64,000 bases of DNA from Eucommia ulmoides (GCA_016647705.1 JAENRU010000484.1:682001-746000); one strand, 5' to 3'; counted from the stretch's first letter, positions 35,780 through 47,782 are shown. Numbers and translations: made by a program. The notes: generated from the letters alone by a model not told the origin.

Positions 35780-37785
35780 GATGGGTTTTAAGACTACCGA
35801 AGACCCACGTGGACTAATAAATGGGTTTGTTGTAAGAACAGGACGAGACAGGAAAATTGGTCTCAGAAAAGCAATTCTGATTCCCCCCATCCGAAGTCCA
35901 GTCTTTACTCGCAGCCAGGCCCAGACTCACTCCAGGATGACATCAGATAGCAATCCCAAATCTCCCTGTGCAGCCCAGATGGCTTGTATGCAGGAAACCA
36001 TTGACATGCTGAGGGAAAGGATCAACGAACTTAGCCGGTCTCAGGAGGCGCCTGCTCTCCCGTTTAGCGGAACTCCCGTGATTGAATTACCAAATGGAAA
36101 CCCTTCGAGTGCCGAGATGGAGAACTCCGTGCCGAATCCGAACCATGCCGGCCCGAACTTCGAGGGATCAATCTACTATGGACCCCAGATGGGCCCTCAT
36201 TCTTTCACCTATGGAACACCAGTATACCCAAGTCAGGGGCATATCTATCAGGCTCCACCTGAAGGTTTGGCTCCTCCCATAGCCCAGATCTTCATCCACC
36301 CGGAAATGGTCGTTACTCCGCCGTATGATCCGAATGCTAATCGATCGATCCCGGACGTTGAAACCACAAACAGAAACGAAGATGGACCCCCTCCATCCTG
36401 GGTTCTAAAAATGGAGAAATTGGAGAAAACCATAGAAGAACTAAAAAGGGAAAAGCCATCCAGAAAAGCGGCGTACAAAAAGTTGTCAGCACCACCCCGG
36501 GTGGTGTATCCGGAAAACTTCGTAGTTCCAGAATTCACGAAGTATGACGGTACTGGCCCCCCATAATGGCATGTCAATATCTACAAGGAGGAGTTGGAAG
36601 TTCATGTGCGGAACGAAGACCTTTGCCTGAAGATGTTCCGGCGATCATTGAAAGAACCGGCTCTCAGTTGGTACATGACCTTAGACCTGGCGCAGATTAA
36701 GATGTTCAAGGATCTAGTAGAGGCCTTTTGTGAATAGTATGTGTACAATAAAGATGTCGCGCCAAACCGTAATAACCTTTACTAGATACTGAAGAGAAAA
36801 GATGAAAGCTTTCGAAGGTATATTGCCCACTGGAGGGAAGAAGCTGCCAAAGTTGTCCCTAGGCTGAGCGAGGAGGCTCAGTTGGAGATATTCAAGTCAA
36901 TCCAGACGCCGTCGTTCTATCAAGCATAGCAGTGACTTCTTTCGGCGATGCAATCAAACAAGCCGATGTGATAGAAGAGGGAATCAGAAGCGGAAAGATT
37001 GAAGGGACCTTGCCTGATCTGACAAAGAGGTCAGGCCCGCCAAAGAAAAGAGAAAATGAGGTAGCCGTTGTCATTTTCCCTCAGCAAACCCATCACCAGA
37101 ACTACCCCCAAGCTTCTCATCCCAAAAACTACCCGAACCAGAACAACCAATATCACAACTACCCTCCTCAAAATCGCCAAAACCAACATTATCCTCGGAA
37201 CCAGCCATATTCCCAAAATCGTCCCCGTTACTACCAAAACGTACCTCCCCCTTACCAAAACCACACTCCCCATTATTATCCCCAAGCCTATCAAACACCA
37301 TCTTACCATACATATTAGCCAAACTTGAACACCCCGTCTCAAATTCATAACCACACCCAAAAGTCAGGAACCCAATACCATCAAGGTTATCTACCTTATA
37401 CTACTGGGGGAAAACTTCCGAAACGATGATAAAGAACTGTTAAACCTTTCGGTCTCAATCACCAAGCTATATCGGAACTGTTTGAAGCAGAGAATACTGA
37501 CACCCCTTCTATTTACGAACTTAAGCCTGGGAGTAGAGTAGCTTCTTTGAATGCTTTCTGTGAGTACCACTCGGGAACTAGAGGACATGCGACCGAGCAA
37601 TGCTTTCAGCTAAAGGACAAGATCCTGGAGTTCATACGGACAGAAGCCATTACGTTTCCTAAGAAACCTGAGGCCGGTACTCCAAACTGTCAGCAGAATC
37701 CGCTACCTGAGCATGCACCTCCAAGGAGTGGTAAAGTCAATCTTTACCAAAATATTGGTGGAGATGGGAGCGAGTCATTTGCCTG
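35780..37785 (+). pseudogene. gag: gag region of gag-only element copy 2
   Basis: The region opens with a leader-encoded stretch. A likely start near 35937 (MTSDSNPKSP) leads to a helical segment (TIDMLRERINELS), a Pro-rich linker and a second helix (MEKLEKTIEELKREKPSRKA). The Gag core follows (YPENFVVPEFTKYDGTG). Further on come NQNNQYHNYPPQNRQNQHYP at 37060-37320 and a compact Cys/His motif FCEYHSGTRGHATEQCFQLK at 37556-37615, as in Tat/Ogre-type Gag. It would build particles and bind RNA. Fossil with several breaks. Confidence 0.8.
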
Positions 37786-37789
37786 AGGC

Positions 37790-39540
37790 TCAATTTGAAA
37801 AATCTAAAAGCTGCAAAACTGGGTTTTTTCTACTTTCAATTTGCTAGGTATTTTTGATAAAATTGGGAAATCTTCACTTACTCACCTTTCCATCCCCGTT
37901 GATCTTTCGGATGGAAAAGGATTTGCTCTGTAATGGCTTTTAAATTTCAATAAATGCAATACTATTTTAGCCAAAATTATGATCTAATGTTTGAATATTA
38001 CTCTTTTAGGTACCCAAAATTGTCTGCATATGTTATATGTGATGTGACTAAGCGAGGGTGCAAGTATATGATTTCAATACAGAATTAAACCACAATCCAA
38101 TAGGAATAGCAACAAAGAAAAGTTTTGTTCAGCCAAACGATGGTGAGATCGAAAAGGCCCCCTGACCAAATCCGACAGCAATTCCAGAGTACCGGAGGAT
38201 TAGAAAATCAAGATTGACTTCCATTTCCCTAACGATTTCTTGATATATCGTTTCAAGCTGATCAAGCCGTCTCCGGTGGTCCTTTAATGATTTGATAAAA
38301 CCAGGCGTAAAGATCTTGGTTCGCCTGCTGTCTGAGTTACCCAACGGCAAAAAGATAACACAATCATCCTAGGCCAATGATCCCAATGAAGAAACTCTCA
38401 AATGTTGCAAGAAGATCTTAATTCGCAAAGAAAATCAAGTTCATTGATAAGCTCGGCTGCCCCTGAACCATTGTAAGTTCGATTATCTATTTTTATTTTT
38501 TATTTTTAAGAAAAAAATGAAAAGTAGGGTAACCGAGCAAGAAGCCTTGCTGCAAATGTGGGAGAGATTTGAAGAGAAAAGAAAGAAGACAGACTGTTTT
38601 GTTCAAGTTTTTCGCCTCGGTCCAAATTGGAGGGCAAACAACGTTTTTCGGGATCAGAACTTGATGGATTTGAATGGAATCAGAATTTGTGAAAAGAAAC
38701 ATTGATCGTGGTCTGGAAATGTATTGGAACCGTATTCCGCTGCAATCCAACTCAAGATCTCACATAAAATCATATCGGGCATCGAAGGTACTCGTTTTAA
38801 TAATTTTCGACATTTGCCTTTTTTTTTTACTAAATCAGTTTTGCAGAACTTGAGAAAACACAGAACAAGCAGAAGTATTAAAACCCCAAGTATCGAATCA
38901 CCTAGAAATTTAAAAAGACAATAATCCAGTCGAGCAAGCTAAAGAGACCTTGATAAAGCATGTTAGACCCTCCCATGAGTTAAAAAGCGAAATATCGGAA
39001 GTCAAAAAAAAAAAGTCTCATTGAATCACCCTGAGACATGTCGAACCCTGAGTTGGAAAGAAAAGCTTCTAAAATCAAATGGAAGAATATCTCGATATCG
39101 CTCCGATCCAAGCACCATCAGTCGAAACGATTACGGCCGAAAGGGGGAACGAAATTGCGAGTCGTCAAAGGTAACAAGTTTTTCAAACTAAATTTTTATG
39201 TTTGTCCAGTTGCAGAGATCTCAAAGAGACTGGAAGTATGGATTTCCCTATTACTAAGACTCTTTACCTTCCGACTCGAGTTGGAGACTCTTATTGCTGA
39301 AAACTCAGATTCTCTAAATGAGCATTCAGGTATGCGTTTTGCCCTGAAAGGGGCGTCAAGTGAACTATCCTAAACCTGATCCTCAGTGTAATGCTAAGGT
39401 ACGTAGGCAACCTGTAAAGGTTCAGTCATCCGAGAGCGGTCTTTGCTCTATCATATTTTGCCCAGCCACAAGCTGGGGCATATTTTATATCTTTGGACTT
39501 TTTTTGTCCCTAGCCAAGTGGTTTGGGGCTTAAGTTATTT
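37790..39540 (+). other. Non-coding internal region of copy 2
   Basis: The sequence matches 2010-4100 in reverse orientation. There is no conserved long frame and no pol motif. It lies between gag and the tandem array and appears to be the element's long 3' untranslated part. Confidence 0.65.
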
Positions 39541-40120
39541 TTAGATTACTCTAAACGATCCTCTAAACGAACAATTGTTCATCATGATTATCGTCATGAG
39601 TCATTCTTTATTTACTCTAAACGATTCTCTAAACGGACAATTGTTTGTCATGAGTATCGTCACGAGTCCTTTTTTTTCATTACTCTAAAACAATCCTCTA
39701 AACGAACAATTGTTCGTCATGAGTATCGTCACGAGTCCTTTTTTTTCATTACTCTAAACGATCCTCTAAACGGACAATTAGTCGTCATGAGTATCGTCAT
39801 GAGTCTCTTTTTTCCATTACTCTAAACGATCCTCTAAATGGACAACTGGTCGTCATGAGTATCGTCATGAGTAATTCTTTATTTACTCTAAACGATCCTC
39901 TATACGAACAATTGTTCATCATGAGTCTCTTTTTTTCATTACTCTAAACGATCCTCCAAACGGAAAATTGTTCGTCATAAGTATCGTCATGAGTCATTCT
40001 TTATTTACTCTAAACAATCCCCTAAACTGACAATTGTTCGTCATGAGTGTCGTCACGGGTCATTCTGTTATTACTCTAAACGATCCTCTAAACGGACATT
40101 CATTCGTCATGAGTCATTTT
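39541..40120. repeat. Tandem repeat array, about 68 bp unit, in the 3' non-coding part of copy 2
   Basis: Nine units (one short) carry TTACTCTAAACGATCCTCTA, AACGGACAATTGTTCGTCAT, GAGTATCGTCACGAGTC and a T-run. Unit starts lie near 39545, 39612, 39681, 39750, 39818, 39885, 39940, 40005 and 40072. The array is unrelated to the 35 bp array at the same place in copy 1. Confidence 0.85.
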
Positions 40121-40207
40121 ATTTTTTTCTATCGTTGAAAATTCACTTTGAAAAATGGAACGATGAAAATGACGTAGTCATCTTTGTCAAGCAAATGGAA
40201 CTCGCAT

Positions 40208-40223
40208 GACAAAGAGGGACAGC
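40208..40223 (+). other. Polypurine tract of copy 2
   Basis: GACAAAGAGGGACAGC lies directly before the TGTAAACACG start of the 3' LTR and is shared with copy 1 (GACAAAGAGGGGCAGT). Confidence 0.7.
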
Positions 40224-41253
40224 TGTAAACACGACATTTTGACCGTCCCGCAAAAATATAAAAAAATATAATAAGAAAAAAGAAAAATGAAATAAGAAAG
40301 GGGTGTGAAATTGAAGGAAGAAAAATAAAATGGGCTAAATTGAAAAATGGACCCCTTTTGGGGTCCAAACCGTGAGAGAGAAAGAGAGAGAGAATCGGTG
40401 GAGAGAGAGAGAGTCGGTGAAAGAGAGAGAGAAGGGCGCATCAGTGGGCCCGCCTGCCCACTGACTGCAGCCGTCAGAGAGAGAGAGAGACTGGCAGGGG
40501 GGCCCACCCTATCGGCGGCTGAACCAAGCTTAAAAAAAAATGAAAAGAGCCAGTGGCCTGCTGCCACGTGTTGTCGACTTACTGAGCCAGAATTGGGCGC
40601 GTGATTACACGCGCCTGCAACCCTAGAGGCCCATTTTTGTATTTATTTCCAATTTTACCCTTTCCCAGTCTAATTTGGACTGGGTTTGGTGGCCAAACCT
40701 AATTTTAGGGTTTCCTAAAGTGTTTTTTCATGCTCAATCTTCTCCTATAAATAGGACAATCCTCCTCCCACTTTATACATTCAAAAATTGAAATGAGTCA
40801 CCCTCTTTAAAAGAGTGATTCTCAAGACCCTTTCGGAAAGCTGTCCGCGTGAGAGAAAAACCCGAGCGTCGAGATTCTAAGCCTATGTTTTTTTTTTTTT
40901 TCAGTTTATTTAACTATCTCGATAGTTTAAATTCTTGCAAATTTTATTTATTTATTGTCGTCCGATGACTCGATGAAAAACGCTAGGACGAGATTCCTCA
41001 TTCTCAATCTGAACCTTTAAGTGTTTAGACGAGGACACCCGTTGTTTTTTATTTATTTTATTTCTGTATTTTTTTGTTTCATTTATAAATAAAAAAAAAA
41101 GTCATCCGATGATCCGATGAAAACGCCGGGACAAGTTTCCCTTAACCCCGAGCGTGAGGTGAAGAATGTTTTATTATTTATGTTGTTGTATTTGATTTTT
41201 TTATTTTCCTGCATTTTTTTATTTTTGTTTATTTTATTTCTCTTATCAAAACC

Positions 41254-41295
<42 letters not shown>

Positions 41296-42259
41296 ATCAA
41301 AAAAGAATAAATAAAAATAAAAAATCTTTTATTGGTAGAAATTAATCCTTACGAACCTTAAGTTAAATCCGATAAATCGTGGGAGAGTTTTCTGTGACCT
41401 CGTTTTCATTCCTCGACCCGAGTGGAATTTAGAAACAAACGGTTTTAAGAAATCTCTTCCCTCGATAAATTTTTCATGGGATTTCGTTTAAGTTTCGAAA
41501 AGATTAATTTCACCTAAATTGTTTCCGCGAAACCTCCATTAATTCTCATATCCATAGAATTTGAGGGAATTTCAAAATCGAGACTTCCTTAAATTAATCG
41601 GGCAAGCTTAAAATAATTTTTTTTGCATCCATCTAGCATGTTTACTCGTTGTATTATTTAAACGGCATGTTTAGTACACTTTCACCACTTACACTTTTCA
41701 TTCATTAAATTAAATCATTTATTTATTTATTTTATTTATTTAGTCACTTAAAAAAAATGTAGATGTAGTTTTGCATTCATATTTTCAAATCTCATTTATC
41801 TATTTTTAGTTTGTCTATTTAAATTAAAGAAGTCCCTCGGAAACAAACATAAAAAACCCCCGGGGACCATCCTTATCGAATCCTTAATATTCGATAAAAG
41901 GTTATACCGGGGAAACATTCCCAAAAATCCAAAAACTTGTCTCACCTTATTTGTGGAAAATACCAAAAAATATTTTATAAGAATTGAATGATTTCAAAAT
42001 AAAATAAAATATTTGGACTAAATTAATTGGACTTAATTGGACAAAGTACCGTTTTCGAACGGGCGTCTTGGGGTGCCTAACACCTTCCCCAAGCATAACC
42101 GACCCCCGCGCCTTTAAATGAATCTTTGGTTTGACCGTGTTTTTTGGAGTCAATTTTTACTTAGGTCTTTTAAATTGTTTTCTAGAAATTCGATAACCTA
42201 GCACACCATTTAAACCCAATGCTAGGTGGCGACTCCTTATTTTTTTAAACAGCCAAAGT
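40224..42259 (+). repeat. 3' LTR of gag-only element copy 2
   Basis: It begins TGTAAACACGACATTTTGAC and matches 33324-35375 up to about 42259. There the similarity stops and a host gene fragment begins. It contains one CTATAAATAG at 40745-40754. Confidence 0.85.
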
Positions 42260-42380
42260 TTACCAGAGTTTGACGGTGCCGTCGGCGGATCCGGTGAAGA
42301 GCATACCATCAGCGCCGGTGACGACAGCGTTGACGGCATCATCGTGGGCTTTCGAGAGCTCGTCGACCGGTCTTTCTATG
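42260..42380 (-). pseudogene. WD40-repeat gene fragment (JINGUBANG-like)
   Basis: The minus strand reads [19 protein letters not shown] and [19 protein letters not shown], one nearly complete WD40 blade with its closing [12 protein letters not shown]. This wording is characteristic of plant JINGUBANG-type WD40 proteins (HDDAVNAVV...[12 protein letters not shown]). Only one blade remains. On the left it stops exactly at the LTR boundary. On the right a CCTCCATAG-like acceptor sequence precedes it, so it may be an exon end. It is either the stump of a gene cut by the element or a captured fragment. Confidence 0.75.
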
Positions 42381-43075
42381 GAGGGAAAAAATTAATGAAG
42401 AAACCAAGTTAAGAGAGAGCTTGAGAAGAGAGATGACAGAAGGTGGGTTAGGGATAGAGAGAGACTAATGGACGGCGGAGAAGAAGGAAAAGAGATTAGG
42501 AGGAGGGCGAAAGAGCTCGGTGAGATCCAACGCAATGGACCACCGATTTTAGAGAGAGAGAAATTGATGTTAGGCTTAGAGTGAGAGAGATCTCTTTTAT
42601 GTTAGGTTTAGACTACGAGAGTGATTTTAAATGGTTAACGTAAATGAAAGAGGTATATATATCTTTTCATGTCTTATTTTGTCCCATCTGGGAGCTAAAA
42701 ACTTAATTGATTGTACTATTTGGTCTGAATCCTAACCAAACTTATGAAAATGATTTTTTTCTTAATGGTCTCTATGAGGGACTATATAATAAAAAAACTC
42801 TTAAAAATAAATTAAATTAGTTTAACCAATAAAATTAATGTTAGACTTTATTTTTTTACTTTGTTAAAATTTACTTACAATTAAAAAATTAAATAAGTTT
42901 TTTATTTAAAATTTCGAAATTTATAAAAATAAATACAAAATTGAATACCGATATTTTTATCAATAATAAAGAATGACATCACTATTCATTAAAATTCACA
43001 AGATAATAATTAGTAAATGTAGGTAAACGATTACGTTATTACAAAATAACAACTATTTACATTGCTATTAACTAA

Positions 43076-43076
<1 letters not shown>

Positions 43077-43167
<91 letters not shown>

Positions 43168-43168
43168 T
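43077..43168. repeat. Compound microsatellite CT, CA, TA
   Basis: About 16 CT, 18 CA and 12 TA dinucleotides in direct succession. It would be highly variable among individuals. Confidence 0.95.
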
Positions 43169-43565
43169 ATCTTTAAATTCTCTGAATTCAAGCTTAAGGT
43201 AGGCTGGGTAGCCGGAATGTCAAGCTTTAGACTCAAACTTCGAACCAAAATTCTATTAAATATATAAAGCTCAAACCCCACGGGAAACCTTACGGGCTTG
43301 GATTAGGCAGGCAAAACTTCAGACTGAGACCAAGCTGAGCCCAACGACATTTGGGAAGCCCATGTGCCTCAAAAAATTTTGGAGGAGCAGAAGGAAATGT
43401 GTGGTTGCCTTGTTTCTTTATTTCACATTTTCTTTTTTCTTTTTCCCCAAAAAAAAAGGAACAAAAACTAAAATATGGGAATAAATAAAAAAATATATTT
43501 TTATATGTTCTTCTCCCAGATTTCCATTTTTTTCTTAGACTTCTCGGAACAAAAATAGAAATTTA

Positions 43566-45037
43566 GGTGGCGTTTGGTTAGTGTTCCCACTTTTCTCAAC
43601 TCAATTGAGATGGGTTAAGTTGGGTTGGGTTGAGAATTTTGTTTCCTTTTGAGAGCAGAATTGCGTTTGGTAACGACAATTTTTGTTTTGTGCTGAAAAC
43701 AGAATCTCGAACGGTCGCCGGAGGTGGCCGAAGACGGCAACGGTCGCCGGCGGTAGCCGGAGACGGCGACGATCGCCGGAAGTGGCCTGCAACGGCGGAC
43801 GGTCGCCGGCTAGTGGCCGGTGGCGGCGGACGGTGGCGGGTGGTGGTAATCAGCCGGCAGATGAAGACGGAAGTTGAGAACTTTGGGTTTGAGTTTTTTA
43901 GGCACAAAAAAAAAAAAATTGTTTCTGATTTCTTTAGGATTTTGAGAATCAATTCTTATTTTTTGGATTAGGTTGGATTGAATTTTGTGTTTACCAAACG
44001 CGTTCCCAAAAATCAAACCCAAAAATTTTGGATTGGGTTAGGTTGAAACGAAACGGAAACACTAACCGGGCTCTCTTTGGCCAAAATGGAACAAAAACAC
44101 AAAAAAAATGTCCATGTGCTTGTCTTTACATCCAATGTATATCTGTTTTCATTCCTTCCCCAAAATGGAAAGAAAACATAAAGTAGCAAATAAAGATTAA
44201 GAGAAAAATAAATAAATAAATAACAGAGATTCATAGCAAAAAGACAAAGAAAAATAAACAGATTCAATCACACAAAAAATTAGGCCCAGTTTGGTTAGTG
44301 TTCCCAACCCAACCCAAAAATTCAGGGATTGATTGTTGGGAATGCATTTGGCAACGCACAAAACTCAACCCAACCTAACCCAAAAAATAGGAATTGATTC
44401 TCAAAATTCTAAAGAAATCAGAAACAAAAAAAAATTGTTTCTTTTTGTGCCCAAAAAATTCAACCCAAAGTTCTAACTTCCGATTTCATCTGCCGGCCGA
44501 CCACCACCACCCGCCGCCGCCTGCCGCCACCGGACACCGTCCGGCGGCCATCGCCGGCGCCGGTGCCGCCGTCCGGCGACCATCCGGCCACCGACCGCCG
44601 TCTCCGGCGACTGTCCGGCGACTGACCGCCGTCTCCGGCCACCTCCGGCGGCCTTCCGCTGCCGGCGGTTACCTCCGACGACCATCGCCGGCCACCGCCT
44701 CCGCCGTCCGGCGATCGTCCGCCGTCTCCGGCGACCTTCCACTGCCGCCGCTACCTCCGGCGACCGTCACCGGCCACCTCCACCGGCGCCGGCGACAGTC
44801 GCCGGCCACCTCCTCCGCCGCCGTCTGGCCGCCACCAAACAAAAAAAAAATAAAAAAATAAAAAATTTAGTTTTAGGATAAAATCGTTACCAAACACATT
44901 CTGTTCTCAGCACAAAACAAAAATTGTCGTTACCAAACGTAATTCTATTCCCAAAATTCTCAACCCAACCCAATTCAACTCAACCTAACCCATTCCAATT
45001 GGGTTCAAAAAAGTGGGAACACTAACCAAACGCCACC
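43566..45037. mobile_element. Paired inverted TIR elements with TTA duplication, GC-rich cores
   Basis: The outer ends are perfect inverted repeats: GGTGGCGTTTGGTTAGTGTT at 43566, and the same on the minus strand ending at 45037. TTA lies on each side (43563-43565 and 45038-45040). Inside are two related units facing each other, about 43566-44072 and 44284-45037. Each has CAACCCAACCC or GGGTTGGGTTG arms and a CCGG/CGCCGG-rich core (43700-43860 and 44480-44835), joined by about 210 AT-rich bases. The TTA duplication suggests a Harbinger-like element. Long Ala/Pro/Arg frames in the cores are artefacts. Confidence 0.7.
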
Positions 45038-45248
45038 TTATATTCTTTTTCTGTGATGACATTGCTAATCTATGTATCATATGGTGATAAATAGTTGTGA
45101 TAAATAATTGAGTTAGCATGATAAGACTCATATACCTAGAGCTACTGCTTTCAATCCACACATTAAAAAAAAAAAAAAAAAAACGGCATCTCTATTACTC
45201 TTCCTCTCAAAAGTCACTCCAAAAATCAGAAAATTTAAAGAAAATACC

Positions 45249-45488
45249 TTAGTTTTTTCCGTTAGTTTTGTAATTCTCGTGGTCCTTAAGAAGTAACAAA
45301 TCCGCCTTGCAGTGAAATGATCTTCCGCATCCTTTGAATTTGCATGTGTGCTTGTTTTTTTGACGATTTTTCATGTGATTTAGCAAGGTTTCATACTTGC
45401 CTTCGATAAACTTCAAACACAAATTGCACACTTCGCCTCCAACTTATTCCACTCTTTGACCTTCTGAGTTTTGCTCAGCAGCAGACAT
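45249..45488 (-). pseudogene. Small C2H2/zinc-finger-like reading frame, interrupted
   Basis: From an ATG at 45486-45488 the frame reads MSAAEQNSEGQRVE, meets one TAA, then continues in the same frame (VGGEVCNLCLKFIEGKYETL) for 60 more codons from a later Met. Two Cys/His groups are visible: CNLC with LLNHMKNRQKNKH, and CKFKGCGRSFHCKADLLLLK with DH. These resemble a zinc-finger pair, the second of the CX4C type found in BED-like or C2H2 fingers. It could be an exon of a transposon-derived or host gene. No neighbouring exons were recognised. Confidence 0.45.
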
Positions 45489-45949
45489 GACAACTTCAGC
45501 AAGAAAAAAAATTGAGATTAGCAACATTAACAAACTTGATATTTAAGCTGAAGCACATGAATTAGACCTAACTTTAGAAAACCAAACAAGATATTAAATA
45601 ATATCCTTGAATGTATACATAGACATGCATGCAGGGATTCAATTTCACATTCATAAATCAATATAAAATCTCCATAACTACACTGAATCAGAGCATCTTC
45701 AATCTTGAACTTTCCTTACACGTTGGTAAATCAAACGATTAATAATTTATCAGCATAGTCGAGGAAATCAAACAAGAGAGAGAGAGCGAAAAATTAGAAG
45801 AAAAGATAAATTCATGAAAACACAAATAATAGAGAAAAATAAAGTGTAAAATTAGAAGAAAAAAAAAAAAAAAAGAACATAGAAAAATGAAAAATAAAGT
45901 AGCAAACAGAGATTAAAGAAAAATAAATAAATAAATAAATAAAGGGTTA

Positions 45950-46140
45950 ATTAAACTTTTCTTCCTGTGGTTTAACCGATTTGCACTTATCCCTCTGTGG
46001 TTTGAAAATCGCCACGTACCCCCGTGGTTAGATTTTCAAATCCCTTACCCCCAGATATAGGGGGGTAAGTGCAGCAAATATTTAACCACAGAGGATAAGT
46101 GGTGATTTTCAAATCACAGGAGAGTAAATAAATAACTGAG
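45950..46140. repeat. Small foldback repeat of the 'CTGTGGTTT' family
   Basis: The left half reads TTCCTGTGGTTTAACCGATT and CCCTCTGTGGTTTGAAAATC; the right half is its near reverse complement (GATTTTCAAATCACAGG). The family recurs at 50690-51040 and 54640-54980. It is likely a short DNA-transposon derivative. Confidence 0.6.
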
Positions 46141-46348
46141 ATTCATAGAAAAAAAAATAAACAAATTCAAGCATAAAAAATTATATTTTTTTTCTATAAT
46201 CACATTGCTAATTTATGCATCATATGGTGATAAATAGTTATGGTGAATACACTTGAATTTAGTAAATTACACTTATAGTCCTTTTTACCTTATTCTATCC
46301 CCTCATTACTTTATCTAATTATCACCTTATTCCTTTCCCTTAAAAAAA

Positions 46349-47770
46349 CAGGGGGAAAAAAGATCTTTTTGGTCCCTAAAAGATAGTGAAAGTGTCAAAT
46401 TGGCCCCTAAAATTTGAAACTCGACACGTTTGATCTCAACATTTCAAAATCGTTCCAAATTGGCCCATGAGGCAGATTTCGTTAAATCAACTGACAGTCA
46501 ACGTTTCATTAAGGATATTTTAGTCTTTTTATTCAAAAGGGTTAATTTGAGAAGTTATCTAAACTTCTAGAGGTCAAAATATTTTTTTCTTTTATTTCTT
46601 TCAATTATTCTTCTTTGTCCCTACACCACCGAGCCAAACACCTTCCACCGTCGAACACCACCGCCGATTCTACCACAAAACCAAACAACACAACACCACC
46701 ACCAAATGACCACCAAACGAACCAACACCGCCGCCACCGCCAAAGAAGCAGAAACAGAAACATGGGAAACAGAAATTGAACGAGAAATAGAAACTGACAC
46801 TGAAATATGGGAAACAGAAGCCGAAATAGAAACATGGGAGCCGTCGCAAGCTTAAACGACGCCTTAACCTTCTTCGACTTTCCGTCAGTTGCTGCCGCCG
46901 CAACCGCCGCCTCTGGTTCGACTTTTCGAAATCGAACCTGAGGTTTCGAAACCCTTTCGAACGAAAACGAAATTAAAATCGAAAGATTTCGAAATCAAAG
47001 GCCTAGTTTCCATTTCGATTTCATTTTCGAAATCGAACCTACGGTTGGATTTCAATTTCAAAAACGAAATCGAAATCAATCGAAAACCTTTCGATTTCAA
47101 AAACGAAATCGAAATCGAAAGTTTTCGAAATCAATATTTCGATTTCGAAATCGAAAACCTAATTTCCATTTCGAAATCGAAATCGTTTTCGATTTTGATG
47201 CTAAGCAGACAACGAAGATGATGACAGTTGAAGCGATGGAGAATGGTGAAGAAGCGGATGACGGCGACGGCGACGGAGGACGGAAAAGAAGCAGACGAAG
47301 GCGATGGAGGATGTAGAAGAAGCAGACGACGGCGATGCAGGATGGAGAAGAAGCAGACGATGGAGGATGGCGAAGAAGAAGCAGACGACGATGGTAGAGG
47401 CGGTTGTGTGGTGGTGTGGTGGTGCTCGGTGGTGCAGAGAAACGGAGGGTATGAGGAGCCAACAAGACAAAAAAACAAGAAGAAAATGGTTTGGGAAAAA
47501 ATATTTTGACCCCCTTAGTTTAACAACATATGCAAATAGACCCCACTAAATTAATAAGAATGAAATGACGTATGTATTCTTGGCCAAACGTCATGTGCTT
47601 ATCACGTGACTTTTTTCATCCAATTCCCCCCAAATTTTACTAACGAAACCCGACCCAAGGGCCAATTTGGAATAATTTTGAAATGTTGAGATCAAATGTG
47701 TCGAGTTTCAAATCTTAGGAGCCAATTGAACACTTTCGTCATCTTTTTTGGAAAAAAAAAAAAAAAAAAA
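46349..47770. mobile_element. Mutator-like TIR element with about 150 bp ends
   Basis: The left end (46360-46500) contains TTTTGGTCCCTAAAAGATAG and ACTCGACACGTTTGATCTCA. It matches the reverse complement of the right end (47620-47760). CCCTTAAAAAA flanks both sides (46337-46347 and 47772-47782), consistent with a 9-11 bp duplication. Long TIRs and that duplication size fit Mutator-like elements. The interior has ACC-rich DNA, a TTTCGAAA palindrome-rich block (46900-47200) and a GAAGAAGC/GACGGCGA stretch (47220-47420). No transposase is seen. Confidence 0.6.
46905..47205. repeat. TTTCGAAATCGAAA palindrome-rich tract
   Basis: The words TTTCGAAA, ATCGAAAT and GATTTCGA recur more than twenty times in 300 bases. 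The tract reads almost the same on both strands and yields open, charged or Ser/Phe-rich frames that look spurious. Confidence 0.7.
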
Positions 47771-47782
47771 TCCCTTAAAAAA

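Larger units (their letters stand above)
33324..42259 (+). mobile_element. Gag-only Ty3/gypsy-type LTR element, copy 2 (TR-GAG-like)
   Basis: A plus-strand relative of 583-18258, uninterrupted. It has a 5' LTR (33324-35375), a primer-binding site, a leader, gag (about 35780-37780), a long non-coding region, a nine-unit tandem array, a polypurine tract and a 3' LTR (40224-42259). No protease, reverse transcriptase, RNase H or integrase is visible in the 2.4 kb after gag. Shared lack of pol in two copies argues for a non-autonomous family that relies on a helper. Fossil, broken at several places; the outer end of the 3' LTR is incomplete. The LTRs look moderately diverged. Confidence 0.85.

Noticed and set aside
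43596-44861. Arg/Pro/Ala-rich frames on both strands
   Set aside because: They arise from CCGGCG-type GC-rich cores of paired TIR elements, with no conserved domain.
47097-47549. Ser/Leu-rich and Glu/Asp-rich frames
   Set aside because: Low-complexity triplet DNA inside the Mutator-like element; three frames stay open at once.
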